The translations under genes and the position numbers were made by a program. A stretch of DNA of 47,708 nt from Bacteroidales bacterium (lineage in GTDB: Bacteria > Bacteroidota > Bacteroidia > Bacteroidales > PUMT01). The stretch covers positions 1 through 47,708 of the forward strand of contig SLKJ01000086.1 in the NCBI GenBank assembly GCA_007134675.1, in the 5' to 3' direction. How positions within the stretch are numbered: position 1 is the stretch's first letter; the number at the start of each line of letters is the position of its first letter. The notes beneath the pieces are model-generated. The model worked only from the letters and a program-made list of their open reading frames with translations, was not told where the DNA came from and did not search any database. This document shows positions 31,054 through 39,540 of the stretch, in pieces.

Positions 31054-31144
31054 AATTCCCATTCTTCCTTGAAATTGAAACTGGAAAGACCCTGTATAAC
31101 AGAAACTGTTTAAGGGGGTAAAAAAAATCAATTACCGGGGGCTG

Positions 31145-31174
31145 CAAAGTTAATAAAAAACTCAAAATCGTCAA
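31145..31174 (-). promoter_or_regulatory. Possible distal minus-strand promoter
   Basis: On the minus strand 31145-31152 reads TAACTTTG, with TTG 19 nt upstream (31172-31174), a good fit to the Bacteroidota pattern. It would give a 315-nt leader to rpsL or a separate small RNA from the intergenic region. Confidence 0.45.
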
Positions 31175-31217
31175 CATAATCAGGAATAAATAAGCCCGGT
31201 CAAATCATATCCGTTTC

Positions 31218-31248
31218 ATTGCATCTTGATGAAAAATTATTACTTTTG
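31218..31248 (+). promoter_or_regulatory. Probable promoter of the EF-G2 gene
   Basis: ATTG at 31218-31221, 19 nt spacing, then TACTTTTG at 31241-31248. Transcription from about 31255 would leave a ~90-nt leader before the ATG at 31347. Confidence 0.6.
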
Positions 31249-31346
31249 AGGCCAATCTAAAATTATCCTTATAATTTATCATTAAATATCAACGCATTAC
31301 CATAATTTCCGGAATTTATTAATTTTTTAAACCCAACAGGAACGAA

Positions 31347-33503
31347 ATGAGAACTTACCAGACGGACCAGATAAAAAATATATTGGTTTGCGGCAACCCC
31401 AAATCAGGTAAAACCACAATTATTGAAGCCATGCTTTTCGAAGGCGGAATAATAGACAGAAGAGGCGCGGTAGAGAGTAAAAACACCGTCTCAGACTATA
31501 ATGAGATAGAGCATGAAAACGAGAACTCGGTTTTTGCAACAGTGCTCTATACCGAATTTGCCGATAAGAAAATAAATATTATTGACACACCGGGACTTGA
31601 TGACTTCAGCGGGGGACTGATTACGGCTCTCAGACCGGCAGATTCAGCCCTGATGCTTATCAACGGACAACATGGCGTGGAGATCGGCACTGAGATACAG
31701 GGAAGGCATCTGGAATCACACAATAAACCGGCAATCCTGGCTGTAAACCAGCTCGATCACGACAAGGCAAATTTTGAAAAAGTGGTTGAATCACTTAAGC
31801 AGAGTTACGGGAGTAAAGCAGTGATAGTCCAGTACCCTGTTAATCCGGGTGAAAACTTCAACTCCATTGTTGATGTTGTAAAGATGAAAATGTATAAATA
31901 TCCGGCTGACGGAGGCAAACCTGAGATTCTGGATATTCCCGCCGATCAGTCATCCAGGGCTGAAGAGCTGCGCAATGAGCTTATCGAAGCAGCAGCAGAA
32001 AATGATGAAAGCCTGATGGAAACTTTTTTTGACAAGGGCACACTGGATGAGGAAGAGATGTTAAGGGGAATAAAGCTGGGTATAAACTCACGAAATATGT
32101 TTCCGGTATTATGCACTTCGGCCAGAAAGAACATGGGGGTAGGAAGGTTGCTCGAATTCATTACCAATGCTGCACCCGGACCGCATGAAGCTGCTCCTGT
32201 TACAGCTGTGGATGGTTCAGAAATAAAGTGCGACAGCAAAGCACCAACTTCGCTTTTTATATTTAAAACCAGCCTGGAACAGCACATAGGTGAAATAAAC
32301 TTCTTTAAAGTAATATCAGGAGAGGTTGCTGAAAGCATGGATCTGGTAAATACCAATTCCTCATCAAAGGAAAGGCTTTCGCAGCTCCTGGTCACGGCAG
32401 GGAAAAACCGCACAAAAGTAAGCAAACTTTTCGCCGGCGATATAGGGGCAACTGTAAAATTAAAGAACAGCAAGGCAAATCAGACGCTCTCAGTACCAGG
32501 GAAATCCATTGAATTTGAACCCATAGTTTACCCTGAACCCAAATTCCGGACGGCTATTAAGGCAAAAAGCGAATCGGACGATGAGAAACTGGGTGAAGCA
32601 CTTTCAAGAATGCATGATGAAGACCCCACAATCGTAATAGAATATTCAAAGGAGCTGAAGCAGATCATAGTTCATGGCCAGGGTGAATATCACCTGAATA
32701 TTCTGAAATGGCATCTTGATAATATTTATAAAATCGAAACCGATTTTATAACTCCAAAGATCCCCTACCGTGAAACAATTACAAAATTAGCTCAGGCCAC
32801 TTACCGTCACAAGAAACAATCGGGTGGAGCCGGACAGTTCGGAGAGGTGCATATGGTAATTGAACCATACGTCGAAGGAATGCCCGATCCTGTAAAATAT
32901 AAAATAGACGGGAAAGAGATCAATGTTTCGGTGCGAGGAAAGGAAGAGCACAAGTTACCCTGGGGAGGCATGCTGGTTTATTTCAATTGTATCGTAGGTG
33001 GGTCAATAGATGCAAGGTTCATGCCCGCCATTCTTAAAGGTGTCATGGAAAAAATGGAGGAAGGACCTCTGACCGGATCCTATGCACGGGATATAAGAGT
33101 AGCGGTGTATGACGGTAAAATGCACCCTGTCGATTCCAACGAGATATCTTTCAAACTGGCCGGAAGGAACGCCTTCAGGGAGGCCTTTAAAAATGCGGGT
33201 CCCCGTATTCTTGAGCCGATCTACGACGTCGAGGTACTTGTTCCTTCAGAGAAAATGGGTGATGTAATGAGTGACCTCCAGAGCCGCCGTGCCATGATAG
33301 AGGGAATGACAAGTGAAAAAGGTTTTGAAAAGATCAAAGCCAAGGTTCCCCTTGCAGAAATGGCAAAGTATTCAACTGCTCTAAGTTCCCTTACCAACGG
33401 CCGGGCCACATACACAATGAAGATCGGCAAATATGAAGCAGTGCCCGGAGATCTTCAGGAAAAACTGCTTAAAGCCTACGAAGAGGAGCAGGAAGAGGAA
33501 TAG
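31347..33503 (+). CDS. Elongation factor G paralogue (EF-G2) with altered GTPase motifs
   Basis: 718 residues with the full EF-G domain layout: G domain ~1-280, domain II, domain III (GEYHLNILKWHLD), domain IV (RHKKQSGGAGQFGEVHMVIE) and domain V ending near 690. The GTPase motifs are changed. The P-loop GNPKSGKTT is kept, switch I lacks the RGITI Thr (HENENSVFATV instead), G3 reads DTPGLDDF with Leu84 in place of the catalytic His, and G4 reads NQLD (134-137). In Bacteroides an EF-G paralogue without GTPase activity has been described that supports translation under gut or starvation conditions; this protein fits that type by inference. It is transcribed away from the str operon, has its own promoter match, and is followed by a terminator. 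Confidence 0.9.
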   Translation: MRTYQTDQIKNILVCGNPKSGKTTIIEAMLFEGGIIDRRGAVESKNTVSDYNEIEHENENSVFATVLYTEFADKKINIIDTPGLDDFSGGLITALRPADSALMLINGQHGVEIGTEIQGRHLESHNKPAILAVNQLDHDKANFEKVVESLKQSYGSKAVIVQYPVNPGENFNSIVDVVKMKMYKYPADGGKPEILDIPADQSSRAEELRNELIEAAAENDESLMETFFDKGTLDEEEMLRGIKLGINSRNMFPVLCTSARKNMGVGRLLEFITNAAPGPHEAAPVTAVDGSEIKCDSKAPTSLFIFKTSLEQHIGEINFFKVISGEVAESMDLVNTNSSSKERLSQLLVTAGKNRTKVSKLFAGDIGATVKLKNSKANQTLSVPGKSIEFEPIVYPEPKFRTAIKAKSESDDEKLGEALSRMHDEDPTIVIEYSKELKQIIVHGQGEYHLNILKWHLDNIYKIETDFITPKIPYRETITKLAQATYRHKKQSGGAGQFGEVHMVIEPYVEGMPDPVKYKIDGKEINVSVRGKEEHKLPWGGMLVYFNCIVGGSIDARFMPAILKGVMEKMEEGPLTGSYARDIRVAVYDGKMHPVDSNEISFKLAGRNAFREAFKNAGPRILEPIYDVEVLVPSEKMGDVMSDLQSRRAMIEGMTSEKGFEKIKAKVPLAEMAKYSTALSSLTNGRATYTMKIGKYEAVPGDLQEKLLKAYEEEQEEE

Positions 33504-33538
33504 CCCTTTCGGGGAATAAAACGGCGCTTAACAATCAC

Positions 33539-33570
33539 AAGGCTGTCCTTCAGGGGCAGCCTTTTCCTTT
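33539..33570 (+). terminator. Terminator after EF-G2
   Basis: The arms AAGGCTGTCC and GGGCAGCCTT around a short TTCAG loop are followed by TTTTCCTTT. It lies 36 bp past the EF-G2 stop, in the gap convergent with the MscS gene. Confidence 0.85.
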
Positions 33571-33639
33571 ATCTTACGAATCCTTTATGCCGCTGCCCCT
33601 CCCAAGAGGATGGCCAGCAAATGCAACCCTCGAAGGCTA

Positions 33640-34728
33640 TCAGGTAGCTAAACCCCTCCCGTATTTTTCAGGGTCAACGACAACTCTTGCCCTGGGCAGG
33701 CACTGCGGATAGTCCCTCTGCAGAAAGGCAAGAAGTTTCTCACGCACATATACCCGAAGGTCCCAGGCAGATGGTGAATCGGCGGCGCTTACAAGCACCC
33801 TGATCTCAACTGTCTTTTCAGTGGCATTGGTAACCTGCACCACCTTCACCTTTCCATCCCAGTGCACTGCACTCTCCAGGATCCTGTCCAGCTCCTTTCT
33901 CACAGCATCGACCGGAATGGTATAATCGGCATATATAAATACCGTTCCCAGTATTTCGGCGGTGGTCCTGGTCCAGTTCTGAAAAGGCTTCTCAATAAAA
34001 TATGTGGTAGGTAATACAAGCCTGCGCTTATCCCATATTGCCACAACAACGTAAGTCAGGTTAATCTCTTCAATCCTGCCCCATTCATTCTCGACTATTA
34101 CAACATCGTCAAGCCTGATTGGCTGACTCAGTGCAATCTGTATACCGGCAAGAATTGTCCCTATTGCCCGCTGGGCGGCAAATCCGATTATGATACCCGC
34201 AACCCCGGCAGAGGCTATAAGACTGACACCTATCTTCCTGATGCTTTCGAAAGACATAAGTATAAGTGAAAGAGCCACAACAACGATCAGAAAGATGATT
34301 ATGTTTTCCAGAACCCGGAACTGGGTATATATCTTTCTTGCCTTAAGGTTGTCCTTCTCCTCAAAATCAAACCTGGTCAAAACAAAATGTTTGATGAGAT
34401 GCACAGACTGTATGAGGATCCAGCTGACAAAAATGATTACCATAACCGACATTACAGTACTTAAAGGTCCCAGAGGTCTTATCTCATGGTCAAAAAATGA
34501 CGACGGGATAATTAGTGAAAGAAAAATTACCAGGAGAATTACAGGAAGTCTGATCCTTCTCCTTAAAACTTTAAGTATTTCAATTCCTCCATCACTTATC
34601 CATGACTTAAGCGCACTATTCAGAATAACTACCAAAACCATGAGCACCGAAAATACAATCAGAACGCTTATAAAATAGGTTAAAATGTAGAAGTCACCCT
34701 CAATATTACTTCTGTTAAAATCAAACAT
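33640..34728 (-). CDS. MscS-family mechanosensitive channel
   Basis: 362 residues. Four or five hydrophobic helices fill the first ~205 residues. The pore-lining helix and upper vestibule carry the family core GVAGIIIGFAAQRAIGTILA then QIALSQPIRLDDVVIVENEW (around residues 178-220), followed by the beta domain GRIEEINLTYVVVAIWDKRR and an alpha/beta C-terminal domain to ~355. It probably opens on hypo-osmotic shock to release solutes. It is convergent with EF-G2. A 56-bp gap separates it from the T9SS gene upstream on the same strand; no promoter consensus was seen there, so cotranscription is possible. Confidence 0.93.
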   Translation of the reverse strand: MFDFNRSNIEGDFYILTYFISVLIVFSVLMVLVVILNSALKSWISDGGIEILKVLRRRIRLPVILLVIFLSLIIPSSFFDHEIRPLGPLSTVMSVMVIIFVSWILIQSVHLIKHFVLTRFDFEEKDNLKARKIYTQFRVLENIIIFLIVVVALSLILMSFESIRKIGVSLIASAGVAGIIIGFAAQRAIGTILAGIQIALSQPIRLDDVVIVENEWGRIEEINLTYVVVAIWDKRRLVLPTTYFIEKPFQNWTRTTAEILGTVFIYADYTIPVDAVRKELDRILESAVHWDGKVKVVQVTNATEKTVEIRVLVSAADSPSAWDLRVYVREKLLAFLQRDYPQCLPRARVVVDPEKYGRGLAT

Positions 34729-34784
34729 TGTTTATTTATTATTATTGGTATTATAATGATCCAGGCAATCCGGGACCTGTTGAA

Positions 34785-36014
34785 TCATCTGCTCCTGTAA
34801 AGGTAGAGCGGACCGGTGAATTCATACTTACGGTCATCCCATCCGGTTCCTGTTATTACATAGAAATAAACGCCCGGTGATGCAGAACTTCCATCAATAT
34901 TCCCATCCCAACCCTCATCCGGGTCTGTCCATTCAAATATCTTCCTTCCGTTACGGTTATAAATCACACCTTTGAAATCCCGCATTGATACCGCCCTTAC
35001 AAGAAATTCGGGATTTAAATCATCACCATCCGGTGTAAACACATTAGGCACCTCCAACTCTGACGGCAGTACCCTTACCGGTTCGGGATGTCGGTATATA
35101 TCATCGCAAAGCCCGGCAATGGTACGCAATGTAACATTATACTCACCTGGAATGTAATAGGTATGTTCAGGATCAGGGGTGGTATTATCCGGAGGTTCGG
35201 TATCCGTGATTCCCGGAGTATAGTCAAAATACCATTCAAATTCCATGGCATTCAACGAGTTGCCTGCATCAAACCGAACCACCAGAGGCGCCTCACCCTC
35301 CTGGTTATCAATTTCAAACCCTGCCCTTGTTGTAACCGGCTCTTCCGTTATTGTATAGCTGGCTATGCATGAAAAATACCCGATCATAAATGTATATTCC
35401 GTCACAACCGGTGGGGGGTTCCATATTCGAATTTCAGGTCTGTTGGGTGTGGGTATAAAAGGATCGGCTGTCCATGTGGTATCAGCCTCGACCATAAGTG
35501 TATCAGGTCCGGATGTAACAGGATTATAATAAGTAAAAACCTCAATATCAACTTCTCCGGCAAGATCGAGAACACTGCAGTCGTGTCTTATAACACGTGC
35601 AGATACCGAGGGGCTGTTGACAAATATCCAGGCCCGGAACAGAGTATCGAGATCCTCTCCGTTACTGATCCGCACCTGGTAGCCACCGCTTTCAAGATCT
35701 GTTATCTGAGAGCTTGTACCCTGGCTGGTAAAGAAAGGGGGATCAAAACCGGGCAAAAGGCTGTTATATACTGACCATTCAAAAGTCATGTTTCCCTGAA
35801 CTTCCTCGAAAGAGGCCGAAAGATTACCTTTTTCTCTGCAGAAAGTAAAAATAATATCTGCGGCAAGCTCAGGATAATCTTCAACATACCGGGGTTCAGC
35901 CAGTGAAGCATATCCGGATGAGGTTATCTGGGCCGTCAGTGAAAAAGAGATAACCACCCAAACTACTGCCATACAGAATGAAACACTCAAACCAGGTCTC
36001 AGAAAATTATTCAT
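34785..36014 (-). CDS. Secreted PKD-domain protein with T9SS type B sorting domain
   Basis: 409 residues. An N-terminal signal peptide (hydrophobic VSFCMAVVWVVISFSLTAQ, cleavage probably soon after) leads to a ~200-residue Ig-like region that I do not recognise. A PKD domain follows at ~230-305 (PLVVRFDAGNSLNAMEFEWY; PEHTYYIPGEYNVTLRT). The last ~90 residues are a gliding-motility-type CHU_C/type B sorting domain: VPNVFTPDGDDLNPEFLV, then IYNRNGRKIFEWTDPDEGWD and ASPGVYFYVI. It is expected to cross the outer membrane by the type IX system and stay on the surface or be released. No enzymatic motif is visible. Confidence 0.88.
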   Translation of the reverse strand: MNNFLRPGLSVSFCMAVVWVVISFSLTAQITSSGYASLAEPRYVEDYPELAADIIFTFCREKGNLSASFEEVQGNMTFEWSVYNSLLPGFDPPFFTSQGTSSQITDLESGGYQVRISNGEDLDTLFRAWIFVNSPSVSARVIRHDCSVLDLAGEVDIEVFTYYNPVTSGPDTLMVEADTTWTADPFIPTPNRPEIRIWNPPPVVTEYTFMIGYFSCIASYTITEEPVTTRAGFEIDNQEGEAPLVVRFDAGNSLNAMEFEWYFDYTPGITDTEPPDNTTPDPEHTYYIPGEYNVTLRTIAGLCDDIYRHPEPVRVLPSELEVPNVFTPDGDDLNPEFLVRAVSMRDFKGVIYNRNGRKIFEWTDPDEGWDGNIDGSSASPGVYFYVITGTGWDDRKYEFTGPLYLYRSR

Positions 36015-36221
36015 AAAACAGTCTCTCTTTGATGGCTTAAAAATATCAAATCTTTTGCAAACTACCTCATGTTGATAAATTGCTTCAAACTTATCTTGGA
36101 GAAAAAAAAGATAGGGGTTAATTTTACGCAGCTCCTGACCAGTGTACCTGAATCAGGGCGCAACAGGCCAGGATCAGATGACCGGATTTTACCACTTTAT
36201 CAGGAATCAACGACCAGACAG

Positions 36222-38591
36222 GTGAGGGATTTTCTCAAAGATTTAAATAAGGCGCAGCAGGAGGCCGTAAAGGAAATAAACGGTCCCGCGCTGATCATTG
36301 CCGGAGCCGGATCGGGCAAGACCAGGGTGCTTACTTACCGCATCGCCTGGCTTCTGGATCAGGGCATCCCTGCATCGAACATCCTGGCGCTCACCTTTAC
36401 CAATAAAGCTGCAGCCGAAATGAAAGATCGTATCGGCACCCTGATTGGATACGGTATATCACGGCACCTGTGGATGGGTACTTTTCATGCGGTATTTTCC
36501 AGAATATTGCGGATAGAATCAGAACATACAGGCTACTCTTCCAACTTCAGCATATATGATACCCAGGATTCAAGGAATGTGATCAAGGCAATAATAAAAG
36601 AGTTGAGGCTGGATGAGCAGATTTATAAACCTAACGAGGTTTTCGGGCGCATATCCTTCGTTCGCAATAACCTGGTCACCCCGGGAGCCTATGCAGCCAA
36701 CCCTGTATTGGTGGCAGAGGATACCAAAAACCGCAAGCCGAGGATTGCCGATATTTTCAGGCTCTATCAAAAACGTTGTCATGCTGCCGATGCTATGGAC
36801 TTCGATGACCTTCTGCTGAATACCAATATTCTTTTCAGGGACCACCCGGGAGTTCTTGCCAAATACCAGGATATCTTCCGGTATATACTCGTTGATGAAT
36901 ATCAGGATACCAACTATGCGCAGTACCTTATCGTATCAAAGCTGGCAGCAGGCCATAAGAACCTGGGCGTAGTCGGAGATGATGCACAAAGCATTTACTC
37001 CTTCAGGGGAGCAAGGATTGAAAACATATTGAACTTCAAAAAGGACTATCCGGATTACAGAATCTTCAAACTGGAACAGAATTACCGGTCCACCAAAACC
37101 ATTGTTGATGCGGCAAACAGCCTTATTGCAAGAAACAAGGGACAAATAAGGAAAAAAATATGGTCGGCAAATGAGACTGGAGAAAAGATAAAAGTACTCG
37201 AGTGTGCAACTGACCACGAAGAAGGGGAGTTAATTGCAAAATCCATCATCAGCAAAAAAGACTCCGGCAATTGTGAATATATTGATTTTGCAGTCCTTTA
37301 CAGAACAAATGCACAGTCCCGCATATTCGAGGAGGTGATGCGCAAGCGGGGCATTCCCTATAAGGTTTACGGCAGTCTTTCCTTCTACCAGCGAAAAGAG
37401 ATAAAAGATCTCCTCGCCTATTTTCGTCTGACCGTGAATAACAGAGACCAGGAGGCTTTATACCGGATAATCAATTACCCGGCAAGAGGAATCGGAAAAA
37501 CCACTACCGACAAGCTATTGAGATACTGCAATGAAAATGGTGCAAACCCATGGGAAGTAATCAGCAATATTGATAAATTCAGCGGCGTTCTTGGAATCAA
37601 TCGCGGCGCTTCGCGCAAACTCACCGATTTCAGCAGGATGATTAACAGCTTCTCCCGGGAGGTATGGCAGCAGGACGCCTGGCAGATGGCAAGCCGCATA
37701 GCTTCCTCCTCCGGAATCCTGAAAGATCTTTTTGATCCCGCATCTGCAGAAAATATTTCCAAATATGAAAACATCCAGGAGCTGCTAAACGGGGTAAAAG
37801 ATTTTACCATCCGGCAGTCAGAACAGGGTGAGAGCAATTCCCTTGCGGCATATCTGCAGAACGTATCATTACTTACTGACCAGGATACAGAAAAACCAGA
37901 TGACCGCAACAAGGTCACCCTGATGACAATCCACTCTTCAAAGGGTCTGGAGTTTAAGCATGTCTATGTCGGGGGACTGGAGGAGGAGCTGTTCCCCAAT
38001 ATCTGGGCCGCAACCTCAGATTCAGAGCTTGAAGAGGAGAGGCGACTTTTCTATGTAGCAATAACCCGGGCGGGATTATCGGCAACCCTATCCTACGCTC
38101 AAACCCGCTACCGGTGGGGAGTACCGTCAATGTGCAAGCCAAGCAGGTTCCTTTCCGAAATAGATTCCCACTACCTGGAATATCCTGACTTCGAACTCAC
38201 GGGAAACAGAAAAATAAGAGGATCCTCCCCTGATAACAGCGCCGCAAGAATAAAAAAGCCACCCATGCACCGTGGGAAGCTGATCCGGCTTGAACAGGCC
38301 GGTACTATGCCAGATCCTGACGAACCAGACCATTCCGGAATTGCAGATTCCGTTTCCGGCCACTCACCTGGAATTCCCGCAGATTCAACCAAAAGTAACG
38401 GTAATCAGGCCACAAGCCCATTATCAAAGCTAAAAGCGGGAATGATAGTAGAGCACGAACGTTTTGGAAGGGGGGAAATAATAAATATTGAGGGCTACCA
38501 TCCTAACAGCAAAGCTACTGTCCATTTTATATCATCGGGACAAAAACAGTTACTCCTGAAATTTGCAAAGCTCAGAGTGGTGCAGGCATAA
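36222..38591 (+). CDS. pcrA: ATP-dependent 3'-5' DNA helicase PcrA/UvrD
   Basis: Superfamily 1A helicase for nucleotide-excision and replication-conflict repair. I place the start at GTG 36222 (VRDFLKDLNKAQQEAV), which lines up with the N-terminus of related PcrA proteins and gives 789 residues. The ORF is open from ATG 36069, but those 51 extra residues look like non-coding sequence. Motifs in order: AGAGSGKTRVLTYR, ALTFTNKAAAEMKDR, YILVDEYQDTN, GDDAQSIYSFRGA, LEQNYRST, LMTIHSSKGLEFKHVYVGGL and RRLFYVAITRA. The C-terminal ~50 residues (LKAGMIVEHERFGRGEIINI) form the Tudor-like domain that contacts RNA polymerase in Bacillus PcrA. It is divergent from the T9SS-B gene. Confidence 0.93.
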   Translation: MRDFLKDLNKAQQEAVKEINGPALIIAGAGSGKTRVLTYRIAWLLDQGIPASNILALTFTNKAAAEMKDRIGTLIGYGISRHLWMGTFHAVFSRILRIESEHTGYSSNFSIYDTQDSRNVIKAIIKELRLDEQIYKPNEVFGRISFVRNNLVTPGAYAANPVLVAEDTKNRKPRIADIFRLYQKRCHAADAMDFDDLLLNTNILFRDHPGVLAKYQDIFRYILVDEYQDTNYAQYLIVSKLAAGHKNLGVVGDDAQSIYSFRGARIENILNFKKDYPDYRIFKLEQNYRSTKTIVDAANSLIARNKGQIRKKIWSANETGEKIKVLECATDHEEGELIAKSIISKKDSGNCEYIDFAVLYRTNAQSRIFEEVMRKRGIPYKVYGSLSFYQRKEIKDLLAYFRLTVNNRDQEALYRIINYPARGIGKTTTDKLLRYCNENGANPWEVISNIDKFSGVLGINRGASRKLTDFSRMINSFSREVWQQDAWQMASRIASSSGILKDLFDPASAENISKYENIQELLNGVKDFTIRQSEQGESNSLAAYLQNVSLLTDQDTEKPDDRNKVTLMTIHSSKGLEFKHVYVGGLEEELFPNIWAATSDSELEEERRLFYVAITRAGLSATLSYAQTRYRWGVPSMCKPSRFLSEIDSHYLEYPDFELTGNRKIRGSSPDNSAARIKKPPMHRGKLIRLEQAGTMPDPDEPDHSGIADSVSGHSPGIPADSTKSNGNQATSPLSKLKAGMIVEHERFGRGEIINIEGYHPNSKATVHFISSGQKQLLLKFAKLRVVQA

Positions 38592-38830
38592 ATAGACAGC
38601 ATTGAACTTCACCGTTTACAGGTCGAAAACGGTAAAAGGGAAATAAACCCTTAAAAACCATTTTTTTAACCAGATATTTAGTAGTTTTGCAAAAAGAATC
38701 CCTGCATAAAAAGATCATTACAATAACCCGCCAGTGAAAAATCCGGCATCACAATTACACTATTACCACCTGACAAGGCTATAGCACATCATTATAAGAC
38801 AAAATAAAACCCGGTTAACACCACTATATC
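38592..38830. promoter_or_regulatory. Intergenic region with promoter match before the DUF4290 gene
   Basis: TAGTTTTG at 38682-38689 matches TAnnTTTG. The -33 position is T-rich (38661-38667) but has no clear TTTG. The predicted leader is long, about 135 nt. A weak hairpin AAGGG/CCCTT followed by T-runs (about 38636-38668) may end pcrA transcription. Nothing else is evident. Confidence 0.4.
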
Positions 38831-39487
38831 ATGACAGATAACAAAAACCCGCTTATTAAAGAATCAATGAATCTGACAGAAGATTACAACACCAACAGGG
38901 AGAAGATGGCCATTCCCGAATACGGCAGAAACATCCATAAAATGGTCAAACATATTTCAACCATAGAGGACAGGGAGGAACGCAATAAGGCTGCACGGAC
39001 CATCATCTCGATAATGGGCAATATGAATCCCCACCTGCGCGACATAAACGATTTTAAACATAAGTTGTGGGATCATCTTGCAATTATATCGAAATTCAAA
39101 CTGGATATTGACTCTCCATATCCACCACCGGCACTCTCCACTCTTACTGAAAAACCCAAACCTGTCCCCTATAATAACTATCCGATACGCTACAAGCATT
39201 ACGGCAGATTACTGGAGCAAATGATCAAGGCTGCTACGGAAATGGAGGAGGGTAAAAAGAAAGAGGCCCTTATTCATCTTATTGCAAACCATATGAAAAA
39301 AAGCTATCTGACCTGGAACAAGTCACAGGTTACAGATGATATAATTTACAATGACCTCCGGGAGCTTTCACGGGGACTGATTGAGAGGGGATCTGAGATA
39401 AAGCTTTCAGAGTCGAAGGATATATTGTCGCGGGCAAAAAAGAAGAAAAGCCCCAGGAAATTCAACCCCAGGCAGGGACAACGGTAA
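38831..39487 (+). CDS. DUF4290 family protein
   Basis: 218 residues, soluble, with no signal peptide or membrane helix. The conserved part (~28-190) includes PEYGRNIHKMVKHISTIEDR, MGNMNPHLRDINDFKHKLWD and NYPIRYKHYGRLLEQMIKAA, which I recognise as the Bacteroidota-specific DUF4290 family. The C-terminus is Lys/Arg-rich (RAKKKKSPRKFNPRQGQR), which could favour nucleic-acid or ribosome contact; that is speculation. It lies 53 nt before murA on the same strand, a neighbour relation I recall from other Bacteroidota, so the two are probably cotranscribed. No molecular function is known. Confidence 0.85.
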   Translation: MTDNKNPLIKESMNLTEDYNTNREKMAIPEYGRNIHKMVKHISTIEDREERNKAARTIISIMGNMNPHLRDINDFKHKLWDHLAIISKFKLDIDSPYPPPALSTLTEKPKPVPYNNYPIRYKHYGRLLEQMIKAATEMEEGKKKEALIHLIANHMKKSYLTWNKSQVTDDIIYNDLRELSRGLIERGSEIKLSESKDILSRAKKKKSPRKFNPRQGQR

Positions 39488-39540
39488 CCTCCCGCCTACC
39501 GCCGTAACAGCTAATAATAAATCATTTTAAAGTATCAGCT

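Larger units (their letters stand above)
30823..31346. promoter_or_regulatory. 524-bp divergent regulatory region between rpsL and EF-G2
   Basis: No convincing gene is present; the 63-residue minus-strand ORF in the track lacks support. The region holds two minus-strand promoter matches (30868 and 31145), one plus-strand promoter match (31241), a four-fold CCGT-A-rich iteration (30931-30982) and an AT-rich inverted repeat (31023-31053). If the distal promoter is used, the ribosomal operon would have a leader of roughly 315 nt. Confidence 0.6.

Noticed and set aside
30986-31177. 63-residue minus-strand ORF between rpsL and EF-G2
   Set aside because: Its composition is that of AT-rich non-coding DNA, it has no recognisable domain, and it overlaps the inverted repeat and distal promoter match.
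36069-36221. 51-residue N-terminal extension of the PcrA helicase from ATG 36069
   Set aside because: The extra residues have no helicase similarity and look non-coding, while GTG 36222 aligns with the family start. An in vivo start at 36069 cannot be excluded.
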